From an uncultured Lachnospiraceae bacterium (GTDB lineage: Bacteria > Bacillota > Clostridia > Lachnospirales > Lachnospiraceae): a stretch of DNA of 10,620 nt. The notes below the pieces were generated by a model. The model saw nothing but the letters and a program-made list of their open reading frames with translations, did not search any database and was not told the origin of the DNA. The stretch spans positions 1-10,620 of the forward strand of contig CAJUJM010000036.1 in assembly GCA_910586755.1 (NCBI GenBank), given 5' to 3'. Shown in pieces: positions 1-7,058 of this stretch; position 1 is the stretch's first letter; every line of letters begins with the position of its first letter. Made by a program: the position numbers and the translations under genes.

Positions 1-55
1 AATGCCGGAACTGGCGATTCCTAATTTGGAGATTTATTTTACATCCTATTTTTTC

Positions 56-1540
56 TTAATTCCACTCCACCGGCGTAGGCCTTGCAGAATCAAACACGTC
101 TTCAGCGCGGAATAAATCATCTAATTTTCGTTTGCCGGTATCACTTCCGGCCTCAATATCTTTCCACATCCGATAGCCGTCCAGGTTGCGGCGGCCCTGC
201 CGGAGATGATCGGTCCCAAACTGAACCCAATACTGATTGGAATCCACATTACAGAAATAGCGGAAACCTAATGAGTGAAGATACTGAAACCGCTTATTGT
301 CCTGAGTATAAGGGTGCCAGTCGCTGACATCGCTTCCAAAGGGGAAGAGAATAATATCAGTTGGGCCAATAAGGCTTTCTACACGAGATTCCCATTTGTC
401 TGAATCCAGTTTAAAATCTTCATAATCGATGGAACCCAAATCCCTGTGCCCCCAGCTGTGGGAGGCCAGTTCCCAGCCATTGTCTCTGAGACATTGGGCT
501 ACCTCGCTGGCAGTCTGCTTATCTGCCTCAAAATTAGGATTCTTATCCCGGTAATCATCATCTGTACGGTATCCCAGGATGCCGTTGTAGCCGGTGAAGG
601 CGATTACCGCCCTGGCTCCTTTATAAGAGAAATCCGGATGCTCCTGAATAAAATCCTCCAGGATAGGAACCAGATCATAGGAACCTACAGAAACAGTGCC
701 GTCCTCCATCTTCATTTCACAGGTGGGTTTGCCGTCCTCTCCGACAATAATCCGGGTGGCAAATCCGTCTCCCTCCATGTATTCGTAATAGCACACATCA
801 TCCTGGGACATGACAAAGGGCTGTTTCCCTTCAGGAAGAAGAATAGATCCTTTCTTCATTACGGTCTGTCCGTTTTCATCTGTGGTTTCATAAGCCATAT
901 CATGAAGGCGAACCAGGACAAAGCCTCTGTTATACATTTCATTAAGGATTTTTAAAAATTCATCTTTGGTAGTCATAACGGAATTGTAACCCTTGGAATC
1001 ACTATCCCCGTCAAAGGCCTTTGACGTATCCATAATCAGGGAATGGAAGAACACGTGGGTAACCTGAGAGACATCTGCTTCTACCAAGGTGGCCTTAATT
1101 GCCTCATATCTGGCTATTGCATCCAAAACTTCCTGAGAATCGGCACATTCAGGGGTTTCTGTAAGCAGGGCAATGGCGCCGTCATAGTCATATCCGGCAG
1201 CCAAACGTTCTGCCTGAGCCAAAATAGCGCTTAATTCGTCATTTTCCAGGAAATTTTCTGCCGGCAGAGTCTGATCTGCCTCCGGAAGGAGTGTACCGTC
1301 CTCCGGATTTTCCGGAAGGCTGGGCTCAGAGGGGGAAGAGAGGGTATCTGCCGGTTTTACCCATGTGCTTCCATGATTTTTTACAAGTTTAAAGATAAAA
1401 AATCCTCCTATACCGATTAGGAAAACAATAAATAAAAAGACAAAAATCTGAACCAGATTTTGTAACGCATGTCTGCGCCGCCTGCGGCTCCGGCGGCTTC
1501 TTAAAATAGTTTCGTAATTGGGATCACTTATATGACTCAT
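56..1540 (-). CDS. Membrane-anchored polysaccharide deacetylase (NodB-like)
   Basis: Predicted membrane-anchored, cell-surface carbohydrate deacetylase (carbohydrate esterase 4 / NodB fold), 494 aa from the ATG at 1540. An AGGAG lies five bases upstream; a GTG two codons earlier overlaps that AGGAG and is unlikely to be used. Residues 1-26 are Arg-rich (SRRSRRRRRH) and cytoplasmic; 27-51 form one membrane helix; 60-95 is a Pro/Glu-rich linker; 100-150 is helical and TPR-like (AERLAAGYDYDGAIALL). The enzyme domain runs from about 160 (THVFFHSLI) to the end. Visible motifs are SQDD (245-248), taken as the metal-binding Asp motif normally written TFDD; SHSWGH (360-365), the HxxxH metal motif; and FPFGSD (399-404), in place of RxPYG. 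About 110 residues separate the first two motifs, longer than in compact NodB domains. Substrate is not determinable; peptidoglycan or a surface glycan is likely. Fold confident, activity inferred. Confidence 0.85.
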   Translation of the reverse strand: MSHISDPNYETILRSRRSRRRRRHALQNLVQIFVFLFIVFLIGIGGFFIFKLVKNHGSTWVKPADTLSSPSEPSLPENPEDGTLLPEADQTLPAENFLENDELSAILAQAERLAAGYDYDGAIALLTETPECADSQEVLDAIARYEAIKATLVEADVSQVTHVFFHSLIMDTSKAFDGDSDSKGYNSVMTTKDEFLKILNEMYNRGFVLVRLHDMAYETTDENGQTVMKKGSILLPEGKQPFVMSQDDVCYYEYMEGDGFATRIIVGEDGKPTCEMKMEDGTVSVGSYDLVPILEDFIQEHPDFSYKGARAVIAFTGYNGILGYRTDDDYRDKNPNFEADKQTASEVAQCLRDNGWELASHSWGHRDLGSIDYEDFKLDSDKWESRVESLIGPTDIILFPFGSDVSDWHPYTQDNKRFQYLHSLGFRYFCNVDSNQYWVQFGTDHLRQGRRNLDGYRMWKDIEAGSDTGKRKLDDLFRAEDVFDSARPTPVEWN

Positions 1541-1544
1541 AAAC

Positions 1545-1746
1545 ACTCCTGTGTATTTTCTATAGACATTTCTTAAGTTGTTCTTGATGGGGCAGCAGTG
1601 GGAGGCCTTATGACCTGCCTTCCGGTTTTCTTACCGGCGTTTTCTCTCCGTTTTGGTACATACTGAACGGGGCGCCACCAGCACCCTATAAAAAAGTTGA
1701 CATAGAAATCAGCATATTTGACTTTTTTGTATTGCACATTTCATTC
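1545..1746 (-). other. Structured 5' leader of the deacetylase mRNA, possible cis-regulatory RNA
   Basis: Read on the minus strand between the extended -10 promoter and the deacetylase start, this ~200-nt leader holds four short hairpins in a row. Stem 1 is GGUGC/GCGCC (plus 1681-1685 with 1671-1675), which pairs fully only as minus-strand RNA because one pair is U.G. Stem 2 is CCGUU/AACGG (1666-1670 with 1648-1652), stem 3 CCGGU/ACCGG (1633-1637 with 1622-1626), and stem 4 GGCAG closing on CUGCC nearer the gene (about 1589-1620). No long U-run terminator and no overlap with the ribosome binding site is visible. I match it to no riboswitch class I know. It could be a riboswitch, a protein-binding leader or chance structure. 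Confidence 0.35.
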
Positions 1747-1752
1747 CTGGAT

Positions 1753-1761
1753 ATTATACCA
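1753..1761 (-). promoter_or_regulatory. Extended -10 promoter for the deacetylase gene
   Basis: The minus strand reads TGG followed directly by TATAAT, a perfect -10 hexamer with an upstream TGn extension. No good -35 lies 16-18 bp away, which an extended -10 tolerates. Transcription would start near 1746 and give a ~205-nt leader. Confidence 0.6.
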
Positions 1762-1837
1762 CAAAATGGGGGGGAATGGTATAGGATTGTGAAGGAATTT
1801 TTTGAAGATTTCTATTTTAGTATTTCTGCATTTTTAG

Positions 1838-1866
1838 TTGAATTTGACAAAGCATAATGGTATCCT
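1838..1866 (+). promoter_or_regulatory. Candidate promoter for the HIT gene
   Basis: TTGAAT (1838-1843), a 17-bp spacer, then TATCCT (1861-1866) preceded by TGG, giving an extended -10. A competing reading uses TTGACA (1844-1849) with TAATGA (1866-1871) at 16 bp. Either gives an ~80-nt leader with a small hairpin at 1906-1923 (7 bp with wobble pairs, loop GTCC). Confidence 0.45.
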
Positions 1867-1951
1867 AATGAAAAGAGCCTTGGGAAACTTTGGCTTTTTC
1901 TGGTACGGGGCTGTCCGGCTCCGTGGAAAAAACAAAAAAGGAGAAGAAGAG

Positions 1952-2380
1952 ATGAGCGAAGGAAAGGACACAAGCTGTGCATATTGTATGAAAGGGGAAT
2001 TGGTTGCCAAGTTTGGCTATCCCATTTGCGAGATGAAGACGGGGTATCTGTATCTGTTTAAAGAGCAGAGCAAAAGAGGACGGGTGATTCTGGCACACCG
2101 TAGGCATGTAAGTGAACTGATTGAGCTTACAGATGAAGAGAGAAATGATTACTTTGCAGAGATTGCCGTCGTTGCCAGGGCACTCCACAAGGTATACCAT
2201 CCGGATAAGATAAACTACGGCGCTTACGGCGATACAGGCCACCACCTTCATTTTCACTTAGTACCGAAATATAACGGAGAAGATGAATGGGGCGGAGTGT
2301 TCCAGATGAATCCGGAGAAAAAATTCCTTACAGAGGAAGAATATGAGAAGATGGCGGCCGAGATTCGGGCGGCTCTGTAA
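1952..2380 (+). CDS. HIT family hydrolase (histidine triad)
   Basis: Cytoplasmic histidine-triad protein, 142 aa, a usual length for the family. HIT enzymes hydrolyse or transfer nucleotidyl groups, as in AMP-lysine or Ap4A-type phosphoramidates and anhydrides; the substrate here cannot be read. The active-site triad is at H98-L-H100-F-H102 within HHLHFHLVP, preceded by the usual YGAYGDTGHH-type loop. Cys9-x-x-Cys12 near the start resembles the CxxC of the zinc-binding HIT subgroup. ATG at 1952 is chosen because AAAAAGGAG lies just upstream; the frame is open back to 1838 but that stretch is leader-like. It stands alone, divergent from the deacetylase, with a long inverted repeat after its stop. 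Confidence 0.9.
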   Translation: MSEGKDTSCAYCMKGELVAKFGYPICEMKTGYLYLFKEQSKRGRVILAHRRHVSELIELTDEERNDYFAEIAVVARALHKVYHPDKINYGAYGDTGHHLHFHLVPKYNGEDEWGGVFQMNPEKKFLTEEEYEKMAAEIRAAL

Positions 2381-2382
2381 CA

Positions 2383-2454
2383 GGGGATGTTGCAGAATGA
2401 AATAAAGGGACATCTGCTAATAGAAAGGCTCTGGTTTCATTCTGCGACACCCCC
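2383..2454. repeat. 20-bp near-perfect inverted repeat with 32-nt centre
   Basis: The left arm (2383-2402, GGGGATGTTGCAGAATGAAA) pairs with the right arm (2435-2454, ending GCGACACCCCC) with one bulged base and one wobble pair. It starts two bases after the HIT stop codon and is followed by a moderately U-rich CTTTCTATATC, so it may end HIT transcription. The 32-nt centre is long for an intrinsic terminator; a small mobile palindromic repeat is the alternative. It must fold before the dacF-like gene at 2546. Confidence 0.6.
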
Positions 2455-2545
2455 TTTCTATATCTCTTGTGCACATTTCCTTCGCATAATCAAAATACCT
2501 CCTACGTATATTTGGAAATAAGAGACTGGGAAGGTATGTAATATT

Positions 2546-3856
2546 ATGAAACGAGCGTATGGAAAGCAGGCATGTGCCATTTTGCTGGCAGCTGCTCTTA
2601 GTCTGACTCCTGTTGCAGAATTCCGCGCCGGGGCAGAGGAAATAGTGGGGATTCCGGGGACAGAAGCGGTTTTGGTTAATGCCAGTGGGGAAGCGGTAGC
2701 AGTAGCGGCTCCCTCTGTCTGCCTGATGGAGGCATCTACCGGTCAGGTTATTTTTGAAAAAGATGCAGATAAACAAAGGAGCCCGGCCAGTATAACTAAA
2801 ATCATGACTCTGATATTGATTTTTGACGCCCTTGCCCAGGGAAACATTAAAATGGACGACCAGGTAGTAACCAGCGCTTATGCAAAATCTATGGGAGGTT
2901 CCCAGGTATTTCTGGAAGAGGGGGAAGTTCAGACAGTGGAAACCCTGATTAAATGTATTGTAGTGGCTTCCGGAAATGACGCCAGTGTGGCAATGGCAGA
3001 ATACATAGCCGGAAGTGAAGAAGCTTTTGTCCAGATGATGAATGAAAGAGCTGCAGGGCTGGGAATGTCAGGGACTCATTTTGAGGATTGCTGCGGGCTG
3101 ACAGAAAGCGCTGCTCATTTAACCACTGCCCGGGATATTGCCATTATGTCAAGGGAGCTGATTAACAAATACCCTCAAATTCATAATTATTCTACTATCT
3201 GGATGGAAAATATTACCCATGTTACCAACAAGGGCACAAAGGAATTTGGCCTGGCAAATACCAATAAGCTGTTAAAAATGGCAACAAATTTCCGCACTAC
3301 CGGGCTCAAAACCGGCTCCACCTCTCTGGCGAAATACTGTCTCTCCGCCACTGCGGAAAAAGACGGAGTCCGGCTTATTGCCGCCATTATGGCGGCTCCT
3401 GATTACAAAGTGCGATTTCAGGATGCAGTGACGCTTCTGAATTACGGCTATGCGGTCTGCCGGTTATATGAAGATTCTGAAAAGCTTACTCTTCCCCAGA
3501 TGCCGGTAAAGAACGGCGTGGAAGATACGGTGCCCCTTTCTTATGACGGAACCTTCTCTTATCTGAGTATGAAGGGAGAAGATTTAAGCGCAGTTGAAAA
3601 AGAACTGATTTTAGAGGAATCCCTGACAGCTCCCATTGAGCCGGGGATGAAAGCCGGAGTGATTTCCTACTCGTTAAATGGACAAAAGCTGGGAGAACTT
3701 CCGGTTATTACCGACGGAAGCGTAGGGGAGGCCGGCTACGGAGATTATTTAAAGGATTTATTTTATAAATGGCTTTTGTCAGTAAAGGATAAACCGGATG
3801 ACGGGATACAGCCTTTTATGAAGGGAACTATAGAAGAGGAAATTGGATTAGAATAA
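2546..3856 (+). CDS. D-alanyl-D-alanine carboxypeptidase, peptidase S11 (DacF/PBP5-like)
   Basis: Secreted low-molecular-weight penicillin-binding protein, 436 aa, that removes the terminal D-Ala from peptidoglycan pentapeptides and so limits cross-linking. A Sec signal spans residues 1-30 (basic start, then ACAILLAAALSL, with cleavage likely near FRAGA). The three penicillin-binding motifs are intact: S82-I-T-K85 (nucleophile Ser82), S142-G-N144, and K255-T-G257. A C-terminal PBP5_C-like region follows from about 290 to 395. The last 40 residues include an amphipathic stretch (YLKDLFYKWLLSV) that could dock on the membrane, though the tail ends acidic. ATG at 2546 has GGGAAGG 11 bases upstream, so initiation may be modest. 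DacF is a forespore protein in Bacillus; whether this one is sporulation-specific is not shown, and no convincing sporulation promoter is visible. Confidence 0.93.
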   Translation: MKRAYGKQACAILLAAALSLTPVAEFRAGAEEIVGIPGTEAVLVNASGEAVAVAAPSVCLMEASTGQVIFEKDADKQRSPASITKIMTLILIFDALAQGNIKMDDQVVTSAYAKSMGGSQVFLEEGEVQTVETLIKCIVVASGNDASVAMAEYIAGSEEAFVQMMNERAAGLGMSGTHFEDCCGLTESAAHLTTARDIAIMSRELINKYPQIHNYSTIWMENITHVTNKGTKEFGLANTNKLLKMATNFRTTGLKTGSTSLAKYCLSATAEKDGVRLIAAIMAAPDYKVRFQDAVTLLNYGYAVCRLYEDSEKLTLPQMPVKNGVEDTVPLSYDGTFSYLSMKGEDLSAVEKELILEESLTAPIEPGMKAGVISYSLNGQKLGELPVITDGSVGEAGYGDYLKDLFYKWLLSVKDKPDDGIQPFMKGTIEEEIGLE

Positions 3857-3937
3857 GTCCGGTATTACTTAGGAGGTGCTTATAAGACAGTATTGGAATG
3901 GCGTCTTTGCTTACTAGTGAGGAGATTTTATTCTGTT

Positions 3938-3954
3938 AAAAGGCACTTCCTTTT
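3938..3954 (+). terminator. Weak terminator-like hairpin after the carboxypeptidase
   Basis: AAAAGG, loop CACTT, CCTTTT then ATT: a 6-bp, AT-rich stem with a short U-tract. A larger imperfect pairing of AGGAGGTGCTT (about 3890-3900) with AAGGCACTTCC overlaps it. Weak, but it lies between the two genes where termination is expected. Confidence 0.35.
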
Positions 3955-3966
3955 ATTGACAATTTA

Positions 3967-3975
3967 TGGTATATT
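3967..3975 (+). promoter_or_regulatory. Candidate extended -10 promoter of the chemoreceptor operon
   Basis: TGG plus TATATT forms an extended -10 with a predicted start near 3982 and a ~150-nt leader. A TTGACA at 3956-3961 is only 8 bp from this hexamer and cannot be its -35; paired with TTTACA (3978-3983) it would be a second, weaker option. Confidence 0.45.
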
Positions 3976-4000
3976 ATTTTACAAAGTCTGTCGTTTATAC

Positions 4001-4070
4001 CCTCAGTGAACAAGACGCGTGTCTCCTTGTTCATTGAGGATAAGTTCAGCAGAGCATAAAGCTCCTGAAC
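4001..4070 (+). promoter_or_regulatory. Two tandem hairpins in the chemoreceptor mRNA leader
   Basis: Hairpin 1 pairs CCTCAGTGAACAAG (4001-4014) with CTTGTTCATTGAGG (4026-4039) over 14 bp with one G.U, loop ACGCGTGTCTC. Hairpin 2 begins five bases later: GTTCAG, a CA bulge, GAGC, loop ATAAA, GCTC, CTGAAC (4044-4070). Neither is followed by a U-run and both lie more than 60 nt before the chosen start, so they are not simple terminators or Shine-Dalgarno blockers. Function unknown. Confidence 0.5.
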
Positions 4071-4135
4071 AGAAGAACGAGCGGCTTTTATTCTATATAT
4101 TGACAAAAATCATCAGAAAAAGGAGCGGAAAAGAC

Positions 4136-6175
4136 GTGACTGGAAAGCAAGAGGATTCCCTGGCAAACCGGGGGATAAAACGGAGCCTGGATGGAAGGAT
4201 ATTGAGAAACACTACATTTAATATCCTGATTTTGGTGGTCGTATGTTGTGTTATTATGGCCCTTTCCATGCAGTCACTTGCCAACAACATTTTGTTGGAC
4301 AGCCTTCAGCCAATGGCCCGGCAGTCGGCTAAGACAGTGGAGGCCAACATCCATATGCTGGCGGATCGCATGATGACTATTGCAGGAGATCCCCGGATGA
4401 ACGCGGTAACTGCCATTGGAGCGGACGGAACGGCTCTGTCCCGCCCGAATACCGCTGCAACTGAGGAGAACCGCAGGGCGGTACTGGAAGAAGCGGCCGA
4501 GATTTATGAACTTTATACAATCGCTCTGTATGACCTGGACGGGCGGCTGATACAGGGGATAGACGGCGCACCAGAAAACCTGGACAGCGATTTCCTGGCA
4601 CTTTTGAAAGAAACAGATAATCTGACTACGGATCATTCCACCATTTTTCAGGGTAAGCTTGGAATTACAATGGGCATGCCGGTGAAGGAGAACGGTGAGA
4701 CCGTTCTTTATGTAATGGGTGTATATAAATATGATACCCTTAATGATGTTATCAGCAGCATTAATTTAGGAAGAAGCGGCATGGCCTATATGGTTAACCG
4801 GGAGGGGATTGTTACCGGCCATCCCAACCAGTCTCTGGCCCTCAACGAAAGCTCGCTGGTTCAACTCAATGACGGCAACCAGGATGCGGTGGAGCGGGTA
4901 ACCACCGGAGAAACAGGGGCAACAGAGTTTCCCATTGCCGGGGAGCAGATGCTGGTGGCATTTTCTCCTATTCGTGGAACACAGTGGTCACTGGTTATCC
5001 AAATCCCCAAGTCGGATTACAGCCATTTTATTAATACGGCGATGCTTGTATCAATCCTGGCGACTCTGGCGGTACTGGTGATTTCCATATTACTGGTTCT
5101 GCGTCTTGCCCGTTCCATTTCCCACCCGGTAAAGCGGGTAACCGATCGGATGGTGGCTCTCTCAAACGGCGATCTGCACACAGATGTACTCCCTGTTAAT
5201 ACAGGGGATGAGCTGGAGGTTATGACACAGACCCTGGATGCCACAGTGGCAAGTGTGAACCGGTACATATCCGATATTCAGCAGGTATTGACCCGGGTTG
5301 CAGGGGGCGATCTGTGTACTGAGCCCCAGGTGGATTACAAAGGCGATTTTGAGCTGATTCGCAGCAGTCTGCATACAATTACCGGCTCGCTGAATGAAAT
5401 GCTTCTCGGGTTCCGTGCCGCCGCAGATCGGCTTACCAATATGGCGGCGCACTTAAGCGGACAGTCTGCACATCTGCACCAGGCATCTCTGGAGCAGAAC
5501 CAGTCTACAGAAGAACTGGTTCACGAGGTGACCAATGTGAAGGAGCGGCTGGCTGATGTTGCGGAAAGCAGCGATCAGACCCGATCCCAGACAGAGGAGA
5601 TTACCCGGTGTATTCAAAACGCCAATCAACAGATGGCGTCTCTGTCCTCCGCTATGGACGATATCAGCGCCAACGCACAGCAAATTACCAAAATCGCAAA
5701 GGACATTGAGGACATTGCGTTCCAAACCAATATCCTGGCTGTCAACGCCTCTGTGGAGGCGGCCCATGCCGGAGCTGCCGGAAAAGGCTTTGCGGTTGTG
5801 GCCAATGAGGTAAAGAATCTGGCTGCTAAAAGTGCGGAAGCCGCGAAAAGCGCTACAGATATGGTCAACAACACCAAAGCAATCATTCAAACCGGTGTGA
5901 TGATGACCGCGGATACTGCTAATTCCCTTCATGCAATTTCCGATGTTTCAGCACAGATCAGCACGATTTCGGATCAGCTGGCAGCGGCGGTACAGGGTCA
6001 GGAGACTGCTCTGACCGCTATGGAGGCGCGGATTGCTACTATTTCTGATATTGCAGACCGTAATTTGCAAAATGCTGAGGAGACAGAGAACTCCAGCGGC
6101 TCTCTGGCCAAAGAAGCCGAGGAACTTCAGTCCCGGGTGCGAAAATTTATTTTGAAGGAGAAGGGTAACAGATGA
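4136..6175 (+). CDS. Methyl-accepting chemotaxis protein with dCache sensor and two HAMP-like units
   Basis: Transmembrane chemoreceptor, 679 aa from GTG 4136, chosen because AAAAAGGAG lies 10 bases upstream. The frame is open back to 4019 but runs through hairpin loops. Residues 1-26 are cytoplasmic; 27-45 is helix 1 (LILVVVCCVIMAL); 46-299 is an outside dCache_1-like sensor; 300-322 is helix 2; 323-376 is HAMP; 376-423 looks like a second HAMP (VAGGDLCTEP); 430-675 is the coiled-coil signalling domain. The hairpin tip at 527-566 has the conserved IAFQTNILAVNASVEAAHAG and KGFAVVANEV blocks that bind CheA and CheW. No C-terminal CheR-docking pentapeptide is seen (it ends KEKGNR). The ligand is not readable. 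The stop overlaps the next start as ATGA. Very confident in class; ligand unknown. Confidence 0.95.
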   Translation: MTGKQEDSLANRGIKRSLDGRILRNTTFNILILVVVCCVIMALSMQSLANNILLDSLQPMARQSAKTVEANIHMLADRMMTIAGDPRMNAVTAIGADGTALSRPNTAATEENRRAVLEEAAEIYELYTIALYDLDGRLIQGIDGAPENLDSDFLALLKETDNLTTDHSTIFQGKLGITMGMPVKENGETVLYVMGVYKYDTLNDVISSINLGRSGMAYMVNREGIVTGHPNQSLALNESSLVQLNDGNQDAVERVTTGETGATEFPIAGEQMLVAFSPIRGTQWSLVIQIPKSDYSHFINTAMLVSILATLAVLVISILLVLRLARSISHPVKRVTDRMVALSNGDLHTDVLPVNTGDELEVMTQTLDATVASVNRYISDIQQVLTRVAGGDLCTEPQVDYKGDFELIRSSLHTITGSLNEMLLGFRAAADRLTNMAAHLSGQSAHLHQASLEQNQSTEELVHEVTNVKERLADVAESSDQTRSQTEEITRCIQNANQQMASLSSAMDDISANAQQITKIAKDIEDIAFQTNILAVNASVEAAHAGAAGKGFAVVANEVKNLAAKSAEAAKSATDMVNNTKAIIQTGVMMTADTANSLHAISDVSAQISTISDQLAAAVQGQETALTAMEARIATISDIADRNLQNAEETENSSGSLAKEAEELQSRVRKFILKEKGNR

Positions 6176-6615
6176 AACGGATTTTTGCTATACTTTTAAG
6201 CCTGTTGCTGACGGTATCGCTGGTGACAGCCTGTGGAAATCAGGCGGAGCTTCAGGATGGATATTATACCGCCCAGGTATCTGAGTTCAGCCATGGCTGG
6301 AAGGAATACATCACCATTCTGGTAAAGGGCGGCAGCATTGTTTCTGTAGAATATAACGCGGAGAACGCCAGCGGTTTTATTAAGAGCTGGGATAATACAT
6401 ATATGCAGACAATGCTCCATGCCAACGGTACTTATCCCAATGAGTATACCCGCTATTATGCAGGCCAGCTCTTAGAAGGGCAGGGCGAGGGCGGTATCAA
6501 TGCCATTGCAGGGGCGTCATCTTCTCACGGAACGTTTCAGATGCTGGTTCAGGCTGTCCTGGAGCAGGCCCGGAAGGGAGATTCCAGTATCGTGCTGGTG
6601 GATGTACAGCATTAA
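6172..6615 (+). CDS. FMN-binding-domain-like lipoprotein coupled to the chemoreceptor
   Basis: 147-aa predicted exported lipoprotein. Residues 1-20 are a signal peptide with lipobox V-T-A-C21. The mature part (from about 29) resembles the FMN_bind family: DGYYTAQ opening, a beta strand pair ITILVKGGSIVSVEYNAEN, then INAIAGASSSHGTFQMLVQA near 110-130. The latter stands where flavinylated proteins have SGATxTS; here Ser replaces the usual acceptor Thr, so covalent FMN is uncertain and non-covalent binding or loss of flavin is possible. The start overlaps the receptor stop (ATGA), with AAGGAG and AGGG just upstream inside the receptor gene, so expression is probably coupled. I infer a periplasm-side (outer-face) partner or ligand-presenting protein for the receptor. 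No ApbE flavin transferase gene is in this window. Confidence 0.75.
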   Translation: MKRIFAILLSLLLTVSLVTACGNQAELQDGYYTAQVSEFSHGWKEYITILVKGGSIVSVEYNAENASGFIKSWDNTYMQTMLHANGTYPNEYTRYYAGQLLEGQGEGGINAIAGASSSHGTFQMLVQAVLEQARKGDSSIVLVDVQH

Positions 6616-6656
6616 GAGACAGAAGATTGTTATCAATATTATTAAGATTGTTTTGG

Positions 6657-6686
6657 AAACGGTGTGGCCTGCGGGCTGCACCGTTT
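6657..6686 (+). terminator. Possible hairpin terminator of the receptor-lipoprotein operon
   Basis: AAACGGTG pairs with CACCGTTT around an inner GCC/GGC step (loop TGCG) with a small internal loop, 41 bases after the lipoprotein stop. No U-run follows, so this is a hairpin in the right place but not a textbook intrinsic terminator. Confidence 0.4.
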
Positions 6687-6738
6687 GGCATTGCGGAGTC
6701 TTGTATTTTGTGGTGTCGTATACTATAATAAAAGCATT

Positions 6739-7024
6739 AGAATTAAGCCGGGAAAACTGCATATTGTATTAAGCAATGGAATCTACGTGGATACCCTTAA
6801 TCTCATGCCCAGGATCCAGAACCAGATCAGAAGCATGGCGGCTTTTGATAATCCCGTATTTTATAAGAATAAACGGTTAGGTTATTCCAGCTATTATCAT
6901 TTCGGCGCTATTTATATGGGAAAAGATGAGGACGGTTACATTGCTATTCCCCGCGGCCACCGCATTTGGCAAAACGGCAGTGTGCAGTTATCTCATATCA
7001 GAAAGAAAAGCCGCCCTTTTATAA
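6739..7024 (+). pseudogene. Remnant of a TOTE-type primase-helicase (SF2 helicase), internally deleted
   Basis: Decayed fragment of a large (roughly 900-1000 aa) protein that joins an archaeo-eukaryotic primase domain to a superfamily 2 helicase, associated with TOTE conflict systems. In one frame, 6739-6955 reads KPGKLHIVLSNGIYVDTLN, later AAFDNPVFYKNKRLGYS and DGYIAIPRG, which I recognise as the linker just before the helicase. At 6956 the sequence jumps a frame to ATAFGKTAVCSYLISERKAAL (helicase motif I, Walker A at AFGKT) and stops at TAA 7022. The ~50 residues normally between IPRG and ATAFGKT are missing, as are the primase domain and the rest of the helicase. No start codon with a ribosome site exists; the GTG at 6664 sits in the hairpin. 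Family call is from memory of the motifs, not a search. Confidence 0.7.
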
Positions 7025-7058
7025 AACCAAAACAGAGCGTGAGAAAAAAAGAGGCAGC

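Noticed and set aside
446..955. 169-residue plus-strand ORF
   Set aside because: It is antisense to the deacetylase catalytic domain, with no ribosome site or family likeness.
1545..1700. Cobalamin-type riboswitch before the deacetylase
   Set aside because: CCGGU/ACCGG and CCCACTG vaguely recall its core, but the order and the rest of the consensus do not fit.
1838..1951. N-terminal extension of the HIT protein
   Set aside because: The extension covers the promoter and leader hairpin; the ATG at 1952 has a strong ribosome site and gives the family's normal length.
2484..2522. Forespore sigma factor promoter before the carboxypeptidase (GCATA motif)
   Set aside because: No matching -10 lies at an acceptable distance; the GG-containing candidate is about 25 bp away.
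4019..4135. N-terminal extension of the chemoreceptor
   Set aside because: The GTG at 4019 lies in a hairpin loop without a ribosome site; GTG 4136 has AAAAAGGAG upstream and a normal cytoplasmic start.
3982..4135. c-di-GMP riboswitch or mini-ykkC (guanidine-II) in the chemoreceptor leader
   Set aside because: The conserved GEMM core segments are absent, and the loops do not carry the paired ACGR sequences of mini-ykkC.
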